This document shows, piece by piece, positions 13,913 to 18,919 of a stretch of DNA of 18,919 bases. Under the pieces are notes generated by a model that saw only the letters and a list, made by a program, of their open reading frames with translations, ran no database searches and was not told the origin of the DNA. The position numbers were made by a program, and so were the translations under genes. The DNA is taken from positions 115,337 to 134,255 of the forward strand of contig DQGD01000006.1 in NCBI GenBank assembly GCA_003533505.1, in the 5' to 3' direction. Within the stretch, counting starts at the first letter, position 1, and every line of letters begins with the position of its first letter. Source of the DNA: Clostridiales bacterium (lineage in GTDB: Bacteria; Bacillota; Clostridia; Christensenellales; Pumilibacteraceae).

Positions 13913-16453
13913 TCAGCAGTCAATCCAGCTCTTGCCGTGCTCGACGTCCACCGTGAGCGGCACGCGGAGCTTGACCGCGTTCTCCATGCAGCTGCGCAAA
14001 AGCTCTTCTACCTTCTCCACCTCGTCGTCGCGAGCCTCCACTATCAACTCGTCGTGGATTTGCAGGATTAGGTAGGAGTTAGTGCCCTTCAGCTTGTCGT
14101 AGACCGCGTTCATCGCGAGCTTGATTATATCGGCGGCGCTGCCCTGAAGCGGCATGTTCATCGCCGCGCGTTCGCCGAACTGCCGCGTCTGGAAATTGGA
14201 CGAGTTGAGCTCGGGTATAAAGCGTTTACGCCCCAAAAGCGTGGTCGTGTAGCCCGTTTTTTTTGCGTTTTCCACAACGCCGTCGAGGTACGGCTTGATG
14301 CCCTTAAAACGCTCGAAGTACCTTGTCATGTACTTTTTTGCGACGTAGGGCGAACATTTCAGGTTCTGGGCGAGCCCGTACTCGCTTATGCCGTAGATGA
14401 TGCCGAAGTTGACCGTCTTTGCCTCTCTGCGCATTTTGGACGTGACTTCCGACGGCTTCACCCCGAAGATTTCGGCGGCGGTGCGCGTGTGGATATCCTC
14501 GCCCTCGTTGTAAAGTTTCAACATCAGCTCGTCGCCCGAAAAGTGCGCCATCAGTCTGAGCTCGATTTGCGAGTAGTCGGCGGAAACCAGCGTGTAGCCG
14601 GGGCGCGCCACAAACAAGCCGCGAAGCTGCTTGCCCTCGTCCTCGCGCACGGGGATATTCTGAAGATTGGGTTCGGCGCTCGACAGCCTGCCCGTCGAGG
14701 TCATGGTCTGCTTGTAGTCGGTGTGGATAACGTTGTCGGGCGTGAGAAGCTTGCGTATTCCCTCGACGTAGGTCGAGTTCAGCTTCATCAGCGAGCGGTA
14801 CTCGAGCGCGTGTCCCACTATTTCGTACTCGCTTTGGAGCGATTCGAGAATATCCGAATTGGTCGAGTGCTTGGCGCCCTTTTTCGGGTACGGGATTTTA
14901 AGCTCGTCGAACAGCACGGTCGCAAGCTGACGCGGCGAATTGACGTTAAATTTTTTACCGGCGAGGCGATAGACGACTTCGGCGATTTCGGCGGCGCGAG
15001 CGGTAAATTTCTCGCCCAGCTCGTCAAGCTTGTCGACGTCCACCTTGACTCCGCGCTCCTCCATTGCGAAAAGCACGTCGGTGAGCGGTCGTTCGGCGCG
15101 CTCGTAAAGCTCGGTCATGCCCAGCTTTTCCACGTCGTCAAGCAGGCGTTTACCCAGCGCAAACATGGCGGCGGCAGGATAGTTCTTGTCGTAGCCGGCG
15201 TTTTCAAGCAGTCCGCCCGGCGTTTCCGCGTCAATTCGCATGTCGACGAGGTACTGAAGCAATTTTACGTCGTCGTAATTCGTTAAATCGTAGCCGCTTT
15301 TCGCAAGCTCGTGCTTGAATTTCTTGGCTTCAAACAGGAATTTGTCCTTATTTTTGTCGGCAAAGTACGGCGACAGGGCTTTTATGACCTCGTTATAGCC
15401 GAATCCGACGTCCAAAAGCGTGAGCCTGAGCGGCATAAAGTACTCGGTTTTGCCGTCAACCGACGCAGCAATGCCGTCGCTGCTCGCGGCGAACGAGAAC
15501 GCTTCGGCTTTGTCGAGAACAGCCGTCAATTCTTCAAGCTTTTCTATCGTCACGCGGCTGAAATCGATTTTTTCCGTTTCCTCAGTCTGCGCGGCGTCCT
15601 CCGCAAACAGTTCGTCGCGCTTTATTATCGATTTGAAGTTGTTGTCTATGAAAAACCTCTTTACCGTGCGCGTAAAGGGAAAATCGAAAGTGAAATCCGT
15701 CGTTTTTTCGTCGAGCGGCACGTTTACGTTTATGGTCGCAAGCTCGTAGGACATGCGCGCGGACTGTTCGCCTAACCGCAGTTTTTCGCCGAGCTTCCCG
15801 GGAATCTCGAAAACGTGCTCGTACACGCCGTCGAGGCTACCGTACTCTGCGATAAGCCCCGTCGCGGTCTTGTCGCCCACGCCCGGCACGCCCGGGATAT
15901 TGTCGCTGCTGTCGCCGGCAAGCGACTTGTAGTCTATCACCTGCTTCGGCGTGAGCCCGTAGTCGGCGAGAAGCTGTTTTTCGTCGTACAGCACGGTTTC
16001 TGTTATGCCGCGCTTGGTCATCACCACGCTCGTGGTGTCGTCGATTAACTGAAGGCTGTCGCGGTCGCCCGTGATTATATAGGTCATAACGCTCCGGTCG
16101 CGCGAGAGCGTGCCGATAATATCGTCCGCTTCGTACCCTTCCTTTTCTACAATCGATATGTTCATAAGCCTTAGCTGCCGTTTGAGAATGGGCAGCTGCG
16201 CGGCGAGCTCGTCCGGCATTTTTTTGCGCGTGGCTTTGTACCCGTCGTACATTTTGTGGCGAAACGTGGGCGCAGGCAAATCAAACGCCACGGCGATATA
16301 TTTCGGCTTGTACTTGCCTATCATGCCGATAAGCATGGTCGTAAAGCCGTAAACCGCCTGCGTAGGCTCGCCCTTGTTGTTGGTGAGCGGCGGCAGCGCG
16401 TAAAAAGCACGGTTTATAAGACTGTTTCCGTCTATAAGTAATAAATTATCCAC
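13913..16453 (-). CDS. polA: DNA polymerase I, apparently without active proofreading
   Basis: Fills gaps in repair and removes primers during replication. The 846-residue protein starts with the 5' nuclease domain (LLLIDGNSLINRAFYAL, and ITGDRDSLQLIDD near 130). A central 3'-5' exonuclease-like domain covers about 290-440. The polymerase domain has motif A (SADYSQIELR, near 626), motif B (KTVNFGIIYG, near 678) and motif C (QIHDELIVEA, near 803). In the central domain the position of the catalytic D-x-E is FSFAASSDG, and I do not see the acidic pair, so proofreading is probably lost as in several thermophile and Gram-positive enzymes. The start is GTG at 16453, with GGAGG 10 bases upstream. 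It has its own promoter and heads the polA-coaE-transglycosylase unit. Confidence 0.97.
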   Translation of the reverse strand: MDNLLLIDGNSLINRAFYALPPLTNNKGEPTQAVYGFTTMLIGMIGKYKPKYIAVAFDLPAPTFRHKMYDGYKATRKKMPDELAAQLPILKRQLRLMNISIVEKEGYEADDIIGTLSRDRSVMTYIITGDRDSLQLIDDTTSVVMTKRGITETVLYDEKQLLADYGLTPKQVIDYKSLAGDSSDNIPGVPGVGDKTATGLIAEYGSLDGVYEHVFEIPGKLGEKLRLGEQSARMSYELATINVNVPLDEKTTDFTFDFPFTRTVKRFFIDNNFKSIIKRDELFAEDAAQTEETEKIDFSRVTIEKLEELTAVLDKAEAFSFAASSDGIAASVDGKTEYFMPLRLTLLDVGFGYNEVIKALSPYFADKNKDKFLFEAKKFKHELAKSGYDLTNYDDVKLLQYLVDMRIDAETPGGLLENAGYDKNYPAAAMFALGKRLLDDVEKLGMTELYERAERPLTDVLFAMEERGVKVDVDKLDELGEKFTARAAEIAEVVYRLAGKKFNVNSPRQLATVLFDELKIPYPKKGAKHSTNSDILESLQSEYEIVGHALEYRSLMKLNSTYVEGIRKLLTPDNVIHTDYKQTMTSTGRLSSAEPNLQNIPVREDEGKQLRGLFVARPGYTLVSADYSQIELRLMAHFSGDELMLKLYNEGEDIHTRTAAEIFGVKPSEVTSKMRREAKTVNFGIIYGISEYGLAQNLKCSPYVAKKYMTRYFERFKGIKPYLDGVVENAKKTGYTTTLLGRKRFIPELNSSNFQTRQFGERAAMNMPLQGSAADIIKLAMNAVYDKLKGTNSYLILQIHDELIVEARDDEVEKVEELLRSCMENAVKLRVPLTVDVEHGKSWIDC

Positions 16454-16505
16454 GATTTACCGCTCCTCCGTCCTATGTCGACTGCGCCATTCGCGCTACT
16501 TAACT

Positions 16506-16534
16506 ATTATACAACCTTTTTTGTAAATTATCAA
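16506..16534 (-). promoter_or_regulatory. polA promoter
   Basis: On the minus strand TTGATA (16534-16529) and a perfect TATAAT (16511-16506) are separated by exactly 17 bases. The predicted leader of polA is about 45 bases and contains GGAGGAGC. Confidence 0.75.
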
Positions 16535-16542
16535 TCATTTGC

Positions 16543-16571
16543 TTGTCAAAGTCAGCAGTTTATGCTATTAT
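16543..16571 (+). promoter_or_regulatory. tRNA-Leu promoter
   Basis: TTGTCA (16543-16548) and TATTAT (16566-16571) are 17 bases apart. An overlapping TATAAT occurs at 16569-16574. The tRNA begins about 25 bases further on. It is divergent from the polA promoter. Confidence 0.65.
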
Positions 16572-16598
16572 AATAGAGTTGCAAAAACAATATCGTAT

Positions 16599-16685
16599 GC
16601 CGCCGTGGTGAAATTGGCAGACGCACGGGACTCAAAATCCCGCGGTAGTGATACCGTGTCGGTTCGACCCCGACCGGCGGCACCA
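16599..16685 (+). tRNA. tRNA-Leu (anticodon CAA)
   Basis: An 87-base tRNA with a long variable arm, as expected for leucine. The acceptor stem GCCGCCG (16599-16605) pairs with CGGCGGC (16675-16681), followed by A and an encoded CCA (16683-16685). The anticodon stem is CGGGA with TCCCG. The loop CTCAAAA (16631-16637) gives anticodon CAA at 16633-16635, reading UUG codons. The T loop contains GGTTCGACCCC. The last four bases, ACCA, also form the base of the hairpin that follows. Confidence 0.97.
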
Positions 16686-16730
16686 TAGACAATACCCATC
16701 GCACAAAGTGCGATGGGTATTGTCTATGGT
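16682..16730 (+). repeat. 23-bp perfect hairpin fused to the tRNA 3' end
   Basis: The bases 16682-16704 (beginning ACCATAGACAATACCC) and 16708-16730 (ending GGGTATTGTCTATGGT) are exact reverse complements around an AAA loop. The left arm includes the tRNA discriminator base and CCA. There is no long U-tract after it, so it is not a textbook terminator, although a stem this long could stop transcription or guide tRNA 3' trimming. It could also be a member of a repeat family. Confidence 0.85.
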
Positions 16731-16735
16731 CAAGC

Positions 16736-16796
16736 CGCTCGGGGAATGCGAAGCATCTCCCCGTTAGCCGAGCGCACGCAGTGCGCGAACGTCGCG
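16736..16796. repeat. Cluster of three further hairpins after the tRNA
   Basis: Hairpin one: CGCTCGGGG with CCCC and GAGCG (16736-16774), with an inner stem ATGC-GAA-GCAT (16746-16756) that contains GCGAAGC, a heptamer known to form an unusually stable mini-hairpin in DNA. Hairpin two: GCGCAC-GCA-GTGCGC (16772-16786). Hairpin three: CGCGA-ACG-TCGCG (16784-16796). Hairpins one and two overlap by a few bases, as do two and three, so they may compete. No coding frame is credible here. Confidence 0.6.
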
Positions 16797-16832
16797 AACG
16801 CACGATTCATAAATCCGTATCGGAAGCGTCGA

Positions 16833-17495
16833 TTACACTTTCAAAACGAAATGGTTTTTGCGGAAATCGATAAGGCGTTCGTCACGCATTTTACCCAGTT
16901 CCGACGACAACCCACTGCGCTCGACTCCGAGATAATCCGCAAGTTGTTGTCTTGAAAACGGAATATCAAATTCGTAAGTTCCGAGCCGCCTTGCTTCCGC
17001 GGAAAGATAGGACGTAACTTTCGAACGCGTGGTACGCTGCCCCACGTGTCGGAGTTTTTCGCTGAAACGCAGATTTTTCTCGGCAAGTTCACCGAGCAAG
17101 TTTCGGATAATTCGGGTGTGATGATCGCAAGCGGACGGACATACGTTAAGAATTCGATTTACGTCTAGAAACATTACGGTAACCGGCGTTTCCGCTATTA
17201 CGTCCACGTTCGTTTTTGAACCGGGCGCGCAAGCGAACGCGGTGGCAAAAGTCGTTCCCGCTTCGGCTTTTGAAAGGATATTGCGGTTGCCCCAAATATC
17301 GTCTTGTACGATAAGAACGCTTCCGGACAGCACCAGCCCGATAGAGTCTACCGTATCGCCGCAACGCAATACGAACGCTTCTTTCCGAAAGTCCTTTACT
17401 TTCGGATCAAGACAAGCCAGCATAGCCGCAAGTTCGTTTTCGGAAACGCCCGAAAAAAGTTTCGATGAGCAAATTACGGAAAAAAATTCTTTCAT
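16833..17495 (-). CDS. Crp/Fnr-family transcriptional regulator
   Basis: A 220-residue regulator. The N-terminal cyclic-nucleotide-binding-type beta barrel covers about residues 10-120 (with GLVLSGSVLIVQDD and AEAGTTFATAFA). A long dimer helix follows, and then a C-terminal HTH_Crp domain at about 165-215, with the helix-turn-helix at FSRQQLADYLGVERSGLSSE. Cysteines occur at several places (C9, C28, C45 region, C88, C119, C123), but I do not see the clean N-terminal cluster of classical oxygen-sensing FNR. The ATG at 17495 has only a weak GGTGA-like site. It is divergent from a ferredoxin-like gene, with one palindrome in the shared region. Relatives beside ferredoxins respond to oxygen or nitrosative stress; the signal here is not known. 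Confidence 0.92.
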   Translation of the reverse strand: MKEFFSVICSSKLFSGVSENELAAMLACLDPKVKDFRKEAFVLRCGDTVDSIGLVLSGSVLIVQDDIWGNRNILSKAEAGTTFATAFACAPGSKTNVDVIAETPVTVMFLDVNRILNVCPSACDHHTRIIRNLLGELAEKNLRFSEKLRHVGQRTTRSKVTSYLSAEARRLGTYEFDIPFSRQQLADYLGVERSGLSSELGKMRDERLIDFRKNHFVLKV

Positions 17496-17508
17496 AAAAT
17501 CACCGTTC

Positions 17509-17522
17509 GTTGAAAAATCAAC
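17509..17522. promoter_or_regulatory. Crp/Fnr-type operator between regulator and ferredoxin genes
   Basis: GTTGA and TCAAC form a perfect inverted repeat around AAAA. The half-sites TTGA/TCAA are those of FNR boxes, but with a 4-base instead of 6-base gap between them. Its centre is about 41.5 bases before the predicted ferredoxin transcription start, the classical class II activator position. It is about 10-20 bases after the predicted start of the regulator transcript, where binding would repress. Confidence 0.6.
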
Positions 17523-17537
17523 AGACTTTTTATTTTT

Positions 17538-17566
17538 ATTATACTATAATAAAAACAGAAAAGCAA
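17538..17566 (-). promoter_or_regulatory. Promoter of the Crp/Fnr regulator
   Basis: On the minus strand TTGCTT (17566-17561) and a perfect TATAAT (17543-17538) are 17 bases apart. The palindrome at 17509-17522 lies just after the predicted transcription start. Confidence 0.55.
17545..17550 (+). promoter_or_regulatory. -10 box of the ferredoxin gene promoter
   Basis: A perfect TATAAT. At the expected -35 position the sequence is CAGACT, a poor match, which fits a promoter that needs an activator. It overlaps the divergent regulator promoter. Confidence 0.55.
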
Positions 17567-17578
17567 GGAGGATACGTT

Positions 17579-18289
17579 ATGAAAAGACAAATTATAGAAA
17601 TCGATCGGGACAAATGCACCGGTTGCGGGGCTTGCGCCGACGCTTGCCACGAGGGCGCTATCGCCATGGTGGACGGAAAAGCGCAACTTATGCGGGAAGA
17701 TTATTGCGACGGTTTGGGCAACTGTCTGCCTGCTTGCCCTACCGGGGCGATCTCTTTCGTCGAACGCGAAGCCGCCGCGTACGACGAAGCGGCTGTGCTT
17801 GCGAATAAGCAAAAGAAGATGCAACGGGAAGGCATGCTCATTCACGGCGGTTGCCCCGGAACGCGAATGAAAACGATTCGGCACGCGGAAACTTCCGGCA
17901 CCGAAACCGCGCATACCCCGGCGCAAAGCCGTCTTTCTCAGTGGCCCGTACAGATCAAACTCGTTCCCGTGAACGCGCCTTACTTCGACGGCGCAAAGCT
18001 ACTTATCGCCGCGGACTGCACGGCGTACGCTTACGCCGCGTTTCACGAGCGCTTCATAAAGGGGCGCATTACGCTCGTCGGCTGTCCTAAATTAGACGAC
18101 GCGGACTACTCGGAAAAACTTACCGAGATTATCCGCAATAACGACATAAAAAGCGTGACCGTCGTTCGCATGGAAGTTCCTTGTTGCGGTGGGCTGGAAC
18201 ACGCGGCGAAAATCGCTTTGCAACGGAGCGGTAAGTTTATTCCGTGGCAGGTCGTAACCGTTACCACGGACGGAAATATACTCGATTAA
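17579..18289 (+). CDS. 4Fe-4S ferredoxin-like protein with extra C-terminal cysteine domain
   Basis: A 236-residue iron-sulfur protein. The first cluster motif is C13-x2-C16-x2-C19-x3-C23 (DKCTGCGACADACHEG). The second is incomplete: C43, C49 and C53 (YCDGLGNCLPACPTGAI), with Leu at the place of the second cysteine, which suggests a [3Fe-4S] or otherwise unusual cluster. A domain from about 130 onward has further conserved-looking cysteines: DCTAYAYA, LVGCPKLDD and EVPCCGGLEHA. Such proteins are known in anaerobes beside Fnr-type regulators and often near hcp (hybrid cluster protein), but no hcp is in this window. The ATG at 17579 has AAGGAGG eight bases upstream; the open frame extends to 17510 without such a site. 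A strong terminator follows, so it is a single-gene unit. Confidence 0.9.
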   Translation: MKRQIIEIDRDKCTGCGACADACHEGAIAMVDGKAQLMREDYCDGLGNCLPACPTGAISFVEREAAAYDEAAVLANKQKKMQREGMLIHGGCPGTRMKTIRHAETSGTETAHTPAQSRLSQWPVQIKLVPVNAPYFDGAKLLIAADCTAYAYAAFHERFIKGRITLVGCPKLDDADYSEKLTEIIRNNDIKSVTVVRMEVPCCGGLEHAAKIALQRSGKFIPWQVVTVTTDGNILD

Positions 18290-18322
18290 ACGGAAAATCG
18301 ATTCGTTACGCATACGCAAAAC

Positions 18323-18360
18323 GCCTCTCGCAAAGCATGCGAGAGGCATTCGTTTTTTTT
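18323..18360. terminator. Terminator after the ferredoxin gene, usable from both sides
   Basis: GCCTCTCGCA (18323-18332) pairs perfectly with TGCGAGAGGC (18338-18347), with a 5-base loop. Then ATTCG and eight T follow on the plus strand. The reverse reading has GTTTTGC, weaker but probably used by the convergent small lipoprotein gene. Confidence 0.88.
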
Positions 18361-18381
18361 GACGCGCGGTCGGGATTGACG

Positions 18382-18579
18382 CTAGACTACGTTGTACTCG
18401 TCTTTTTCAACGTTGTAGAACATATAACTGCTTCTGTTTTCGCCGTCTTTTTTGTAAGTCAAGGTCAGATTTGCCACTTCGAAGTACTTAACTAGTTCGG
18501 GAATGGGGTGACCTTCGCCGCACGCGCAGAACGCAAACGCGGACAGTACCGCGAGCAATACGCAAACAAGTCTTTTCAT
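18382..18579 (-). CDS. Very small putative lipoprotein
   Basis: A 65-residue protein starting MKRLVCVLLAVLSAFAFCAC. This is a signal peptide of lipoprotein type, with the likely lipidated cysteine at C20 (FCAC, then GEG). Only about 45 residues would remain after processing (KYFEVANLTLTYKKDGENRS and so on). This is short for a lipoprotein, so it could be a truncated relative of a longer one, although it has a tidy stop and terminator. The ATG at 18579 has only a weak AGAAGAAA site. A promoter is seen at 18606-18635. I do not recognise the family. Confidence 0.6.
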   Translation of the reverse strand: MKRLVCVLLAVLSAFAFCACGEGHPIPELVKYFEVANLTLTYKKDGENRSSYMFYNVEKDEYNVV

Positions 18580-18605
18580 TGTTTCTTCTTTTTCTATATG
18601 TATAT

Positions 18606-18635
18606 ATTTTAATCCCGGATAAGCGCAAATATCAA
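18606..18635 (-). promoter_or_regulatory. Probable promoter of the small lipoprotein gene
   Basis: On the minus strand TTGATA (18635-18630) and TAAAAT (18611-18606) are 18 bases apart, 27 bases before the ATG. Confidence 0.5.
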
Positions 18636-18668
18636 TTACTTTGCGTGTAAAATATATGTTTTATTTAT

Positions 18669-18697
18669 TTGATACCGCGACGAAAAAAAGCTATAAC
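18669..18697 (+). promoter_or_regulatory. Possible rightward promoter at the right edge
   Basis: TTGATA (18669-18674) and TATAAC (18692-18697) are exactly 17 bases apart. If real, it makes a transcript with a structured leader of more than 210 bases that ends at the strong ribosome-binding-site-like sequence at the window edge. Confidence 0.42.
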
Positions 18698-18733
18698 GCT
18701 ATACCGAAAGCGCGACATGTAAAGTCAAAAGAA

Positions 18734-18769
18734 AAAAGAACGTCAAGCGGTTAACATTGACGTTCTTTT
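18734..18769 (-). terminator. Hairpin with T-rich tail on the minus strand
   Basis: AAAAGAACGTCAA (18734-18746) pairs perfectly with TTGACGTTCTTTT (18757-18769), 13 pairs and a 10-base loop. Read leftward it continues into TTCTTTTG, a fair U-tract, so it can end a transcript coming from the right. Read rightward the tail is poor (AAGTTTGC). Confidence 0.55.
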
Positions 18770-18809
18770 AAGTTTGCACAATAAAGAGATAAGAAAAGTA
18801 AGGTCGGAA

Positions 18810-18904
18810 GCGGAACTTGAATAAGTTCTTCCGCGGTAGATTTTCCACTGTTCTACCGATTCTTCAGGTTCTTATGTTTTGTTTAAGCGACTCTTATTGT
18901 CGCT
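18810..18904. other. Three consecutive hairpins near the right edge
   Basis: GAACTT-GAAT-AAGTTC with an outer GCG/CGC (18810-18834). CGGTAGA with TCTACCG (18834-18840 and 18852-18858). AGCGAC with GTCGCT (18886-18891 and 18899-18904). No credible coding frame crosses them. They could be the trailer of a 16S rRNA (minus) or a regulatory leader (plus). Confidence 0.5.
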
Positions 18905-18909
18905 CTCTT

Positions 18910-18919
18910 AAAGGAGGTG
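18910..18919 (-). rRNA. Possible 3' end of a 16S rRNA gene (or a plus-strand ribosome binding site)
   Basis: The last ten bases are AAAGGAGGTG. The reverse complement CACCTCCTTT is exactly the 3' end of Firmicutes 16S rRNA with its anti-Shine-Dalgarno. A minus-strand terminator 140 bases further on fits a transcript coming from there. The same ten bases would be an ideal ribosome binding site for a plus-strand gene starting just outside, and a possible plus promoter exists at 18669-18697. Ten bases cannot decide; the next 30 would. Confidence 0.45.

Noticed and set aside
14489..15286. Plus-strand open frame of 265 codons opposite polA
   Set aside because: It lies wholly within polA, whose motifs are unambiguous, and has no ribosome binding site or family features.
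16552..16803. Minus-strand open frame with VGVEPTRYHYRGILSPVRLP
   Set aside because: This is the reverse translation of the tRNA-Leu gene, a well-known false protein, and the rest covers hairpins.
1..18919. Search for CRISPR arrays, transposases, integrases, restriction or toxin-antitoxin genes
   Set aside because: No regularly spaced repeats and no protein with such motifs were found. The tRNA is not followed by an integrase.

Overview
The window looks like part of the chromosome of an anaerobic Gram-positive bacterium of the Clostridia type. The clues are a lysine riboswitch in front of asd-dapA-dapB, GGAGG-type ribosome binding sites, sigma-A-like promoters, the gene order polA, coaE, lytic transglycosylase, and an Fnr-like regulator divergent from a ferredoxin-like protein. 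Most genes are housekeeping. I see no transposase, phage gene, CRISPR array or restriction system.

Left part (1-7300). A tight four-gene minus-strand operon is read leftward from a promoter at 4151-4179: an unrecognised 282-residue protein, a DUF624-like membrane protein with a charged tail, a class I methyltransferase, and a TPR protein cut by the window edge. Divergently, a promoter at 4208-4236 and a lysine riboswitch (4244-4413) lead into asd, dapA and dapB, three steps of lysine/diaminopimelate synthesis. A two-way terminator closes this block against the next gene.

Middle (7300-12700). On the minus strand is a large membrane-anchored M28 peptidase with nine predicted membrane segments. 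Next comes a divergent pair: a small unknown protein (minus) and a WYL-domain repressor-type regulator (plus), with a perfect 16-base palindrome between them, inside the regulator's promoter. A second two-way terminator separates the regulator from convergent cysK.

Right part (12700-18919). polA, coaE and a lytic transglycosylase form a minus-strand unit. A tRNA-Leu(CAA) gene starts divergently from the polA promoter and runs straight into a 23-bp perfect hairpin followed by more hairpins. Then come a Crp/Fnr-type regulator (minus) and a ferredoxin-like Fe-S protein (plus). They share a palindrome that sits at about -41.5 of the ferredoxin promoter and just downstream of the regulator's own promoter. 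After a two-way terminator there is a tiny putative lipoprotein. The last 340 bases hold no gene but are rich in hairpins. They end in AAAGGAGGTG, which is either the 3' end of a minus-strand 16S rRNA gene or a strong ribosome binding site for a plus-strand gene beyond the window.

The most interesting candidates are the tRNA-fused hairpin cluster, the WYL/small-protein module, the Fnr/ferredoxin switch, the nine-segment M28 protease with an altered metal site, and the structured right edge.
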